Shown piece after piece: positions 34,452 to 42,144 of a stretch of 54,843 nt of DNA; the stretch's first letter is position 1, and each line of letters opens with the position of its first letter. The notes below the pieces were generated by a model. That model was not told the origin of the DNA. It made no database searches and worked only from the letters and a program-made list of their open reading frames with translations. A program made the translations under genes and the position numbers. This DNA is from Candidatus Thorarchaeota archaeon SMTZ1-83. GTDB taxonomy: Archaea > Asgardarchaeota > Thorarchaeia > Thorarchaeales > Thorarchaeaceae. The DNA lies in contig LRSK01000059.1 of assembly GCA_001563325.1 (NCBI GenBank), positions 1-54,843 on the forward strand, in the 5' to 3' direction.

Positions 34452-35453
34452 TCATTCATTATAGTATTCGAGCGTCACCAAAGTCTCCAAGATGTCCGTA
34501 TTCTCAACAGCAAGATGTTCTAGGACCGAATATCTATCTCGCCGTTGCATTATGTCTAGGCCATGTTGAATGTGATCCAAGAGTTGACTCTCTGACAGAC
34601 TCAGGTCACCAAGACGTGCTGGCATATTCCTCTCAAGCAAGAACTGGTGCATATCCTCTGCCCCATAGTCTGTATAACCGGCTTCACGAAGATAGTGTAG
34701 ACAGATGGGGGTGGCAAAGGCAACCTGAAGGCCATGGAGTTCATTGCACTGTCTGTCCATGGCATGTGAAATAGCATGTTCTGTACCGGAACAAGGTCTA
34801 GAACTACCGAAGATACTCATGGCCCTTCCTGCGTCTATTTCTGCTCTCACAAGAGCTTCCAGACCCTCATCCTGCAGAACGGATTCCAGTGCAGACTCGA
34901 CCAGTGCGTATACTCTCTTCTCAAAGGGCTCATTACGCTCTTCATGAGCCAGACGCCATTCTCCCAAGCTTGACGACTTGCATACAATGTCCCCTATTCC
35001 TGCCAGAGTCAGGCTTGGTGGAGCCTTCTCAATTACTGAGAGGTCTGCTATGACACCAATGGGACTCTTGCACCTTACTGAATATCGATAACCGTTCTGA
35101 CTCACGGAGGCCACATCGCTTGCAATGCCATCATGAGAGGCTGCAGTTGGCACTGATATCCAGTTGAGTCCCGTGTCTCTTGCCAATAGCTTGGCTGTGT
35201 CAATACTCCGACCGCCACCAAATCCAAGGATGATGTCTTTTTCAAGAAGAGCGGGAGGCACACCACTCTGATACTCAGATACCATGAACCATGTCTGTTC
35301 TTGGCCCATGAGTTTCTCGACCTCCTCTTTGTAGGTGGAAAACAGGAGATCGTCAGTAACGAATATTGGTCGCTGATAGTCTTCCAAGAAGTCATCTACT
35401 TTGCTTAGAGCCCCATTCTCTATCACAATGAAATGGGGGTCTATGATAGACAT
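34452..35453 (-). CDS. egsA: sn-Glycerol-1-phosphate dehydrogenase
   Basis: 333 residues. The NAD(P)-binding GFGGGRSIDTAK motif (about 98), PTAASHDGIAS, and metal ligands AGIGDIVCK (Asp, about 170), GTEHAISHAMD (His) and LHGLQVAFA (His) identify the family. It reduces dihydroxyacetone phosphate to sn-glycerol-1-phosphate, the backbone of archaeal ether lipids, and so is a firm archaeal marker. The start MSIIDPHFIVIENGAL fits the family. Its 3' end lies upstream of the L7Ae promoter. Confidence 0.97.
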   Translation of the reverse strand: MSIIDPHFIVIENGALSKVDDFLEDYQRPIFVTDDLLFSTYKEEVEKLMGQEQTWFMVSEYQSGVPPALLEKDIILGFGGGRSIDTAKLLARDTGLNWISVPTAASHDGIASDVASVSQNGYRYSVRCKSPIGVIADLSVIEKAPPSLTLAGIGDIVCKSSSLGEWRLAHEERNEPFEKRVYALVESALESVLQDEGLEALVRAEIDAGRAMSIFGSSRPCSGTEHAISHAMDRQCNELHGLQVAFATPICLHYLREAGYTDYGAEDMHQFLLERNMPARLGDLSLSESQLLDHIQHGLDIMQRRDRYSVLEHLAVENTDILETLVTLEYYNE

Positions 35454-35644
35454 GATATCAGCTCCCTCATGCTGGCCTCGTGGTCATTGTTAAGCACTTC
35501 TGTTGGGCGCCTACCGTGTAAAGAGCAGGAGCCAATTGAGCATCCTTAAGTGGCACATGAACTGGGCGCCGTGGCAATAGTCGGTGTTACCTAGGAAATA
35601 CATCAGCTGATATGTTCGCACATCGAAGCTGACGCGTCCGCTCT

Positions 35645-36157
35645 ATGGAGTCAAAGAACATGACCCGATATGTGAAGGTCGCCCTGATGGGCGCTGGATA
35701 TGCTGGTAAGTCCACGCTCATCAAGCTTCTCACTGAGAACACTGAGAAGCTGCACACGAACTATCAACCGACCGTTGGATGTGACGTAGGTACTATTTCT
35801 CTTGACGATTCCACAAGGGTCACACTTCTGGAGATGGGCGGTCAGTCCCACTTTGAGTTCATGTGGGCCGACCTTCTGAAGGGGAGCAAGATGATTGTGG
35901 TTGTCACTGAGAGCAATCCAAAAGCTGTCCTGAAGACTCGTATGCTGCTTCAAAAGTACAAAGACAAGATAGATGGCGTCCCTGTCATAGCAATAGCCAA
36001 CAAACAGGACATTCCGGGGTCCATGAAGCCTCGGTCTGTAGAGGATCTCCTTGGAGTCCCCACTTACGGAATGGTTGCCATCGATCCAAAGCAACGTCTT
36101 GATGGATACAAGTTGATAGTCAATGGTCTCAAGGACATGGTGCAGATAGCTTCCTAG
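35645..36157 (+). CDS. Arf-like small GTPase (Asgard type)
   Basis: 170 residues (MTRYVKVALMG at the sixth codon is an alternative start). Motifs: P-loop GAGYAGKSTL (G1), YQPTVGCDVG (switch I Thr, G2), LLEMGGQSHFEF (G3, with EMGGQ instead of DVGGQ), IANKQD (G4, exactly as in Arf). G5 is weak (MVAIDPKQ). The single-domain length and NKQD place it with Arf/Arl-type GTPases, which are multiplied in Asgard archaea. There is no N-terminal amphipathic helix beyond a few residues and no C-terminal prenylation cysteine. The partner is unknown. Confidence 0.93.
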   Translation: MESKNMTRYVKVALMGAGYAGKSTLIKLLTENTEKLHTNYQPTVGCDVGTISLDDSTRVTLLEMGGQSHFEFMWADLLKGSKMIVVVTESNPKAVLKTRMLLQKYKDKIDGVPVIAIANKQDIPGSMKPRSVEDLLGVPTYGMVAIDPKQRLDGYKLIVNGLKDMVQIAS

Positions 36158-36204
36158 TGATGTAGTCCTCTCTTCTTCGCAGATTGCGAAGTCCTAAGGC
36201 AATG

Positions 36205-36290
36205 CTTTTATGGGAACCGTAAGCTGAGGGACTCGCCCAGGGCACGGGCGACAGAGCTGCTTGACTTCGAGTCCCGTAGCGAGTCCGTCC
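36205..36290 (+). promoter_or_regulatory. Promoter and structured leader of the rpoD-L18e-L13-S9-rpoN-S2 operon
   Basis: A TATA box CTTTTATG (36205-36212) predicts a transcript beginning near 36230, at GGGACTCG (36228-36235). That octamer can pair perfectly with CGAGTCCC (36268-36275) or, as a 7-bp alternative, with CGAGTCC (36280-36286). CGCCC/GGGCG and GACT/AGTC hairpins lie inside. Two mutually exclusive partners suggest a switchable or protein-bound leader, which is inference. Confidence 0.5.
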
Positions 36291-36334
36291 GGGATCATGT
36301 GTTTTGGGTATACACCTCCATGGTTGGTGAGCTA

Positions 36335-37135
36335 ATGGAAATCACTATCATTCACAAGCAAGACGATGCAATTCACTTTCTTGTGGAGGGCATTGATGTT
36401 GCGTTTGCAAATGCACTCAGGAGAACTATGCTTACGAGAGTGCCCGCGATGACAATTGACGAGGTGCTTGTCCTAGAGAACACCAGTGTAATGTATGATG
36501 AGATTCTAGCTCATAGACTTGGTTTGATACCTCTAGTCACGGACCTTGAGAGCTACAACCTACCTCAGGAGTGTGACTGTGAGGGCAAAGGCTGCAGCCT
36601 CTGTCAGTGCACACTTACGCTAGAGAAGGAATCCGGAAGCGAGGAAATAGTAGTCCATTCTGGTGATCTTGTTTCACAAGACCCAAAGATAGTTCCCGCA
36701 ACCAATGATATTCCTCTTGTAAAGTTGGCTCCGAACCAGCGACTGATAATCGAGGCGTACGCACGTCTTGGTACAGGAGCTGAGAACGCCAAGTTCCAGC
36801 CAGTTTCGACAGTGGCATACAAGCACGTTCCCATAGTTGAAGTGGACAGGGAGAAATGCACCAAGTGTGAAGCGTGTGTCGAGGCTTGTCCAAGGAAGAT
36901 ATTCCTGATTGACAATGACACGCTTGTCACACAGAACACTCTGGACTGCAGTATGTGCGAAATATGCGTTCAGGAGTGCGAACCTGAGGCAATCACAATA
37001 GCGCCCAAGAACAATGCCTTCCTTTTCAGAGTTGAGTCTACAGGCTCGCTGCCACCCGATGAGATTGTTGTGAATGCGGTTGAGAACCTGAAGGAGAGAT
37101 TCAGAGTGACTCTTGATTCTGTTGGCAGACTATGA
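36335..37135 (+). CDS. rpoD: RNA polymerase subunit D with two [4Fe-4S] motif sets
   Basis: 266 residues from ATG 36335 (MEITIIHKQDDAIHFLVEGI); GGTGAG lies just upstream. In-frame starts at 36320 and 36299 would add 5 or 12 residues. Alpha-subunit-type dimerisation sequence is VAFANALRRTMLTRVPAMTI and EILAHRLGLIPL. A ferredoxin-like insert carries CTKCEACVEACP and CSMCEICVQECEP, eight cysteines able to hold two [4Fe-4S] clusters, as in some archaeal RpoD. It assembles with RpoL to nucleate polymerase. First gene of a six-gene operon. Confidence 0.97.
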   Translation: MEITIIHKQDDAIHFLVEGIDVAFANALRRTMLTRVPAMTIDEVLVLENTSVMYDEILAHRLGLIPLVTDLESYNLPQECDCEGKGCSLCQCTLTLEKESGSEEIVVHSGDLVSQDPKIVPATNDIPLVKLAPNQRLIIEAYARLGTGAENAKFQPVSTVAYKHVPIVEVDREKCTKCEACVEACPRKIFLIDNDTLVTQNTLDCSMCEICVQECEPEAITIAPKNNAFLFRVESTGSLPPDEIVVNAVENLKERFRVTLDSVGRL

Positions 37136-37146
37136 GGTGAGCAGAT

Positions 37147-37509
37147 ATGGTGGAATCTGGATCAACTGACCCCAACACTCGTGCGCTGATTAACGCACTG
37201 AGGAGAACATCAACAAAGCACGATGCCAAGATTTGGAAGAGAGTCGCAGAACTAGTCGCGCGACCAGCCAGAAAACGACCCGAAGTCAACGTCGGAAAGA
37301 TCGGTCGGCATACTAGTGCCGGCGACGTTGTTGTAGTCCCTGGCAAGGTTTTGGGTTCAGGAAGCCTATCACACAAAGTTACGGTAGCTGCCTTGAATGC
37401 GTCTGCCTCAGCTAGGTCGGTAATAGTTGGAGCGGGTGGTTCGCTTATCAGCATAGACGAACTACTCCACCAAGCCCCAAAGGGCAAAGGAGTCACAATC
37501 ATTGTGTAG
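37147..37509 (+). CDS. rpl18e: Ribosomal protein L18e (eL18)
   Basis: 120 residues, MVESGSTDPNTRALINALRR. Family sequence: WKRVAELVARPARKRPEVNV then GDVVVVPGKVLGSGSLSHKV and the C-terminal GKGVTIIV. Large-subunit protein of the L15/L18e fold. It starts 11 bases after rpoD and its stop is 9 bases before the L13 ATG. Confidence 0.97.
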   Translation: MVESGSTDPNTRALINALRRTSTKHDAKIWKRVAELVARPARKRPEVNVGKIGRHTSAGDVVVVPGKVLGSGSLSHKVTVAALNASASARSVIVGAGGSLISIDELLHQAPKGKGVTIIV

Positions 37510-37518
37510 GTGGTTTCA

Positions 37519-37971
37519 ATGAGCGAGCAAGAAGTGAAAGTCTATGATGCCGAGGACATGGTAGTCGGAAGACTGGCCTCGAAAGTGGCCAAGGCTGTTC
37601 TCCTTGGTGAAACAGCTGCTATTGTGAATGCCGAGAAGGCCATTGTCACAGGCGACCGTCGTACGGTCATTGAAGCCTACAAAGAGAAGTTCAACATTCG
37701 TACATCATACAATCCCAGGAAGGGCCCCTTCCACCATCGACGTCCTGACAAAATGGTCCGTCGGATTGTCCGCGGCATGTTGCCTTGGCCTACGCCCCGT
37801 GGAAAGGCGGCCTACAAGCGTGTGAAGGTCTTCATGGGAGTCCCTGACGACCTAGCAGACTCAGAGAAGATTGTGCTTGAGGGCTCACGCTATAAGAGCC
37901 TAACCCGAAAGCACATCAGAATCGAAGATCTGTGCCACGAGCTCGGATGGAGAAACCCGGAGGCCGTCTAA
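37519..37971 (+). CDS. rpl13: Ribosomal protein L13 (uL13)
   Basis: 150 residues from ATG 37519, chosen for AGGTGG upstream; GTG 37510 is in frame but part of that site. Recognised by DMVVGRLASKVAKAVLLGE, the basic stretch FHHRRPDKMVRRIVRGMLPW and GKAAYKRVKVFMGVP. Early-assembling large-subunit protein. One base separates its stop from the S9 ATG. Confidence 0.97.
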   Translation: MSEQEVKVYDAEDMVVGRLASKVAKAVLLGETAAIVNAEKAIVTGDRRTVIEAYKEKFNIRTSYNPRKGPFHHRRPDKMVRRIVRGMLPWPTPRGKAAYKRVKVFMGVPDDLADSEKIVLEGSRYKSLTRKHIRIEDLCHELGWRNPEAV

Positions 37972-37972
37972 A

Positions 37973-38377
37973 ATGGCTATCAGAGTTGTCGTTTCCACGG
38001 GAAAGAGAAAGACATCACTAGCGAAGGCCACGATTAAGAATGGTCAAGGGCGTATCAGAATCAACGGTCGACCATTTGAGGTTTTCCAGCCTGAAATAGC
38101 CAAATTGAGAATCATGGAGCCGTTGGTTCTATTCGGTGATGATTGGCAGAGATATGATATCAGAGTGCGTGTTAAGGGAGGCGGTTTCATGAGTCAGGCT
38201 GATGCAATACGAATGGCAATTGCCACCGGTCTGTTTCAGATGAGCCAAGACTTCGAGGCACGCTCTCGAATGCTGGAGCACGATAGAACAATGCTCGTTG
38301 GCGATCCTCGGCGTACGGAACCCAAGAAGTTCGGTGGACCCTCGGCACGCTCCCGCTATCAGAAGTCATACAGGTGA
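37973..38377 (+). CDS. rps9: Ribosomal protein S9 (uS9)
   Basis: 134 residues. STGKRKTSLAKATIKNGQGRIRING opens the family; VRVKGGGFMSQADAIRMAIA is the core and the C-terminal basic tail ends SARSRYQKSYR, which in other ribosomes reaches the P-site tRNA. Located between L13 and rpoN as in most Archaea. Confidence 0.97.
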   Translation: MAIRVVVSTGKRKTSLAKATIKNGQGRIRINGRPFEVFQPEIAKLRIMEPLVLFGDDWQRYDIRVRVKGGGFMSQADAIRMAIATGLFQMSQDFEARSRMLEHDRTMLVGDPRRTEPKKFGGPSARSRYQKSYR

Positions 38378-38386
38378 GAAGAGAAG

Positions 38387-38605
38387 ATGATTATTCCAGT
38401 ACGTTGTTTCACATGTGGGAAAGTAGTTGCAGACAAGTTCGAGCAGTTCAAGCGCCAGGTACGCGATGGAGAGGACCCTGCAACAGTCCTTGACAACTTG
38501 GGTCTCCATAGGTACTGTTGTAGAAGGATGCTACTATCTCACATCGACATCATTGATAGTTTCATGGCATTTGCTACAACTGAGGTCTTGGAGGGTAAAC
38601 AGTGA
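38387..38605 (+). CDS. rpoN: RNA polymerase subunit N
   Basis: 72 residues. The zinc-bundle pattern is [18 protein letters not shown] near the start and [18 protein letters not shown] later (CxxC...CC), as in archaeal RpoN/eukaryotic Rpb10. It anchors the D-L platform of the polymerase. The stop overlaps the S2 start (TGATG). RpoK and enolase, which usually follow rpoN, are absent here. Confidence 0.97.
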   Translation: MIIPVRCFTCGKVVADKFEQFKRQVRDGEDPATVLDNLGLHRYCCRRMLLSHIDIIDSFMAFATTEVLEGKQ

Positions 38606-39240
38606 TGAGCGAAACAGAGATCCCTGAACCTGAGCTCCTAACTCCAATGGACAAGTATCTGGCTGCTGGGTGCCATATTGGAACACAGGTGAAGACTCAG
38701 GATATGGACCCATTTGTCTATAGACAACGGCCCATTGGTCTGTACGTCTTGGACGTCAGAAAGACCGATGAGAGAATCAGAGCTGCTGCCAAGTTCATCT
38801 CGCGATTCGAACCCTCGAAGGTTGTCGTCATCTCTGGAAGAGTATATGGCAAGCGTCCAGTGGAGAGTTTTGCTTACTTCACAGGTGCAACAGCATTCAC
38901 TGACCGATTCGTTCCCGGGTCATTGACAAATCCTAACATTGCTGGCCCTCGTGTCTACGTTGAACCTGACTTGGTGATTCTCACTGACCCTAGGACAGAC
39001 CAACAAGCCCTTTCCGAGGCGGGTAAGATCGGAGTCCCAGTCATCGCTCTATGCGACACTGACAATGTAACTACAGGTGTGGACCTAGTGATTCCATCTA
39101 ACAACCGAGGGAGGAAAGCTTTGGCTCTGGTGTACTTCTTATTGACCAGACAAGTCCTCCGCGAACGCGGAAAGGTCCCAGAGGATGGCGAAGTCTCATT
39201 CACAACTGAGGACTTCGAACCTCAAATACAGCGATTCTGA
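38605..39240 (+). CDS. rps2: Ribosomal protein S2 (uS2)
   Basis: 211 residues from ATG 38605 ([22 protein letters not shown]); the ATG shares bases with the rpoN stop. Recognised by AAGCHIGTQVKTQDMDPFVY, RPIGLYVLDVRKTDERI, PGSLTNPNIAG, EPDLVILTDPRTDQQALSEA and PVIALCDTDN. Small-subunit protein of archaeal/SA type. It ends the operon and is convergent with the mevalonate cluster, 2 bases away. Confidence 0.97.
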   Translation: MSETEIPEPELLTPMDKYLAAGCHIGTQVKTQDMDPFVYRQRPIGLYVLDVRKTDERIRAAAKFISRFEPSKVVVISGRVYGKRPVESFAYFTGATAFTDRFVPGSLTNPNIAGPRVYVEPDLVILTDPRTDQQALSEAGKIGVPVIALCDTDNVTTGVDLVIPSNNRGRKALALVYFLLTRQVLRERGKVPEDGEVSFTTEDFEPQIQRF

Positions 39241-39242
39241 GT

Positions 39243-39638
39243 CTATTCGTGAATGGAAACGACGCCGCGGTCGGCGTCCACTTTCACAGTCTGCCCAGTC
39301 TTGATCTTCTCGATGTCAATACTGTCGATAGTGGGTATCTCTGATATTATGCTGCCAACTGCGATGACCGGGTCAGTTTCCTTGTTCACAATGGCAGCTG
39401 GAGCCCTTTCTGCCCTTTTGAGAGCATAGAGGACATATGATCCGACTGTCGAACCCTTTCCGCTCGGCATGACCAGAATCTTGCCGGCCACTGACACACC
39501 CTCAAGCGGATGGTCTTTCTCTACAACCTCCCCCGTTTCAGGGTCGACACCACCGTAGAAACTAAGATCCACACTCGTCACAAGTGCTTCTCCCTCCGCC
39601 TTTCCCTTGTAGATTTTGCGTCCCTGTAACTCTTTCAT
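39243..39638 (-). CDS. Phosphomevalonate dehydratase small subunit (DUF126/aconitase X swivel domain)
   Basis: 131 residues from ATG 39638 (MKELQGRKIYKGKAEGEALV), overlapping the large-subunit stop by four bases (ATGA). The swivel-domain motif GKILVMPSGKGSTVGSYVLY is intact, with APAAIVNKETDPVIAVGSII. With the large subunit it dehydrates mevalonate 5-phosphate to trans-anhydromevalonate 5-phosphate in the archaeal mevalonate pathway. The assignment rests on the neighbouring UbiD-type decarboxylase and mevalonate kinase. Confidence 0.93.
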   Translation of the reverse strand: MKELQGRKIYKGKAEGEALVTSVDLSFYGGVDPETGEVVEKDHPLEGVSVAGKILVMPSGKGSTVGSYVLYALKRAERAPAAIVNKETDPVIAVGSIISEIPTIDSIDIEKIKTGQTVKVDADRGVVSIHE

Positions 39639-40822
39639 GAGATTGCCTCCCTCATACACTCATCTATTGTTCTTATCTTCACGTCGAATCTATTCTTTCC
39701 TCTAGCGTAGAAACATGCCTTGGCAGAATCTGTCATCAGACCTTTGAAACGTCCCTTCAGTGGTGCTACCGCGCAACACGCGTCACTCACCAGGTATGCA
39801 CCGGCCTTCTCTATTTTATCGTAGTAGCCCATCTTGATGGCCACGTCCTTGGTCGGCTTTGCAGTAGTTATCCAAACAGTCTTACCTTCAGTCACCTTCT
39901 TCCCATCAAGCATCTCGGCCACCCTAGCTATGTCAGCGATGCTGGCATGCGGGCACCCTACGCTGATGAAATCGATCTCTGCGTTCTCGTCATCTAGCTC
40001 CTCTCTGGCTTTCTCAAGGTCGTCCTTGGTCACAGTTTCTGTGTTCTCAGGTATTCTCGTGCGATTTGGCGTAATCCCTTCCATGTGGAATAGAGCAACT
40101 CCACCGTATGTCGCGATTGACGCACAAAACGATCTGAGATGGTCGGTTGTAGCATGGGTAACTCCAGTGATGTAGGGAATCTCTTTCCCAGTGCGGTCTC
40201 CAATGACCTTCCCCAATAGCCCGAAATCATCAGTTGTCTTCAGCTCTACTTCTATTTCATATCCGACTTGTGCTATCCTGTTCTTCTCAAGGTGGAACCC
40301 ATACTCTGCAGTCTTGCCTGTGAGCGCAGAAGCTAGAGCGCTCGGTCCACCCTCCCTGTTTGTATGAGCACCAATGACTGAGTTGGCAAAACATACTGCC
40401 GAGGATTCTGCCCAAGCAATGTGTTCACCATAATGTGGCAGGTTACCAATCAGATAGGGCGTGCAGGTACAAGTGGTGACTACTCCCATCTTTGAGAAAG
40501 CATCAACCACTCTCTGTTGATTCACAGCAAATTCATCACTAATGCCATGTTTCTTCCATTCCAAAAGGTCCATACCAGCAGGATTCAGAGTGGTCAGAAC
40601 GCGTGTCTGCCCATCTTCTGCCATCTCCGAGAGGTACTCGAGACCAGCTTCACCCAGATTGTGATAGGAAACACCTGCTATCTGAACGCTGACGACTGGA
40701 ATCAATCGCTCGGCGCCATAAATCTCACCCAAGGTGGTGATAATCTCCATGGATTTCCTAGTGGCTTTGCCCATCTTCCCTTCAAGCATATCCTGCTCTT
40801 CTGATGTGAGGTCTAGTCCCAT
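39635..40822 (-). CDS. Phosphomevalonate dehydratase large subunit (aconitase X catalytic)
   Basis: 395 residues from ATG 40822 (MGLDLTSEEQDMLEGKMGKA). Aconitase X features: candidate iron-sulfur cysteines in TCTCTPYLIGN, SSAVCFANSVIGAHTNREGG and SDACCAVAPLKGRF, with ISVGCPHASIADI. The enzyme holds an Fe-S cluster and works as a heterodimer with the DUF126 subunit. Aconitase X homologues also include proline-related dehydratases in bacteria; the mevalonate neighbours favour the phosphomevalonate role. The gene follows the decarboxylase with almost no spacing. Confidence 0.94.
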   Translation of the reverse strand: MGLDLTSEEQDMLEGKMGKATRKSMEIITTLGEIYGAERLIPVVSVQIAGVSYHNLGEAGLEYLSEMAEDGQTRVLTTLNPAGMDLLEWKKHGISDEFAVNQQRVVDAFSKMGVVTTCTCTPYLIGNLPHYGEHIAWAESSAVCFANSVIGAHTNREGGPSALASALTGKTAEYGFHLEKNRIAQVGYEIEVELKTTDDFGLLGKVIGDRTGKEIPYITGVTHATTDHLRSFCASIATYGGVALFHMEGITPNRTRIPENTETVTKDDLEKAREELDDENAEIDFISVGCPHASIADIARVAEMLDGKKVTEGKTVWITTAKPTKDVAIKMGYYDKIEKAGAYLVSDACCAVAPLKGRFKGLMTDSAKACFYARGKNRFDVKIRTIDECMREAIS

Positions 40823-40823
40823 C

Positions 40824-42131
40824 TCATTCACCCAAGAACTTCTTCAAATCCACCCTTGGAAAATCTGCCTTGTCAAAGCTCTTACCTTTGGACTCCAATA
40901 CCTTGGTGCAGTCGAATCCGATCTTTGTTGTCATCTTTGTGCCAGGCTCTGCACTCGGGTCTAGTGAGCTACCTGGCTCTCTGTCCTTTATGAGCAGATT
41001 CACATCTCCCTGGAATCGAGTTGCCATGGCCCACTCCCTTTCTTGCTCATCATAGATGTCGATGTCCTCATCGTAGACCCAGACATGTTTTGCACTGCGG
41101 TGGCCTGCAAATGCACCCTCAAGAGCTTTCAGTCCATCATCATCATACATCTTTCTGATTTGCACAGCGATGTGAAGCCAGCTGGTACCACCAGGAGTGA
41201 TGTTCACATCCAAGACATCGACTCCACGTTCCTTGATACTCCTGAACACCGTCGGCTCTCGCGGCATTCCCATGAGTATCTTGTGTTCGAGCCGACCGGG
41301 TAGCAAGCCCTGCCAGATGGCGGTCTTTCTATGAGTGATCTTTTTGACTTCAAATACCGGCTCCTGCCGGATGACGTCCACAGTCTCCGTCAAATCTATG
41401 AATGGCCCCTCATCATGCCTCTCATCAAGAATCACCCTTCCCTCGAGGACGAACTCACAGTTTGCAGGAATCATCAGGTCAACACTCTTGGCTCTGGTCA
41501 CTTGGATCGGTCTCAGAGCATTTGCTATCTCCAGCTCGTTTATTCCTGTTTCAACGGACGTTGCGGCCGCAATCAACACTTCGGGAGTGTTGCCGATGCA
41601 GAAGGCAACATCAACTTCACCGGCTCTCTCAAGGAACTTGTGGAAGTCACGACCACGTACAACTCTTGTCACCATTCTGTCTTTCCCAATCTGCATTGCC
41701 CTATGGAAGTCCAGATTCTGACCATACTCAGAATCCGCAGCCACCACAACTCCAGACGAGATATATGGGCCACCGTCCAACTCATTGTGAAGCAGTATCG
41801 GCAGCACATCTAGGTCTACATCGCTCCTCACCACTTCCTGACATGGAGCATCATCAGTTGTTTCGGGTTGACTGCGATTCTCAATGGCGCTGGCCAATGT
41901 CGGAATTATATCCCTCACATCTATTTCAAAGTAATCAGCAATCTGTTCCTTCGTACAGAATAGGTTGCCAGCAACTCTGAAATCGGACTCTTTGACATTC
42001 TCGAATAATGCGGGCGTAGGCTCTATAGAATACAGTACCCCCGCAATCTCCAGATTCTTGGATATACTACTGTCTATCTTCCTAAGTTTTCCATCTCCTA
42101 GAAGTTGTCCTATGTATTTCTCAAGTGTCAT
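40824..42131 (-). CDS. UbiD-family decarboxylase, probable anhydromevalonate phosphate decarboxylase
   Basis: 435 residues from ATG 42131 (MTLEKYIGQLLGDGKLRKID), with GAGGTG five bases upstream. UbiD features: RAMQIGKDRMVTRVVRGRDF, CIGNTPEVLIAAATS, EFVLEGRVILDERHDEGPFI (the conserved E and R for prenylated-FMN catalysis) and FRSIKERGVDVLDVNITPGG. UbiD enzymes need prenylated FMN made by UbiX, which is not in this window. In the archaeal pathway this member converts trans-anhydromevalonate phosphate to isopentenyl phosphate. Clustered with mevalonate kinase and both dehydratase subunits. Confidence 0.93.
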   Translation of the reverse strand: MTLEKYIGQLLGDGKLRKIDSSISKNLEIAGVLYSIEPTPALFENVKESDFRVAGNLFCTKEQIADYFEIDVRDIIPTLASAIENRSQPETTDDAPCQEVVRSDVDLDVLPILLHNELDGGPYISSGVVVAADSEYGQNLDFHRAMQIGKDRMVTRVVRGRDFHKFLERAGEVDVAFCIGNTPEVLIAAATSVETGINELEIANALRPIQVTRAKSVDLMIPANCEFVLEGRVILDERHDEGPFIDLTETVDVIRQEPVFEVKKITHRKTAIWQGLLPGRLEHKILMGMPREPTVFRSIKERGVDVLDVNITPGGTSWLHIAVQIRKMYDDDGLKALEGAFAGHRSAKHVWVYDEDIDIYDEQEREWAMATRFQGDVNLLIKDREPGSSLDPSAEPGTKMTTKIGFDCTKVLESKGKSFDKADFPRVDLKKFLGE

Positions 42132-42144
42132 CTTCACACCTCAA

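Noticed and set aside
34312..34455. 48-residue N-terminal extension of L7Ae
   Set aside because: It overlaps the TATA box and leader; ATG 34311 has a good ribosome site and fits family length.
36228..36290. tRNA-like element before rpoD (GGGACTCG...CGAGTCC)
   Set aside because: Only about 60 nt, with no anticodon arm or proper T-arm; better explained as a structured leader.
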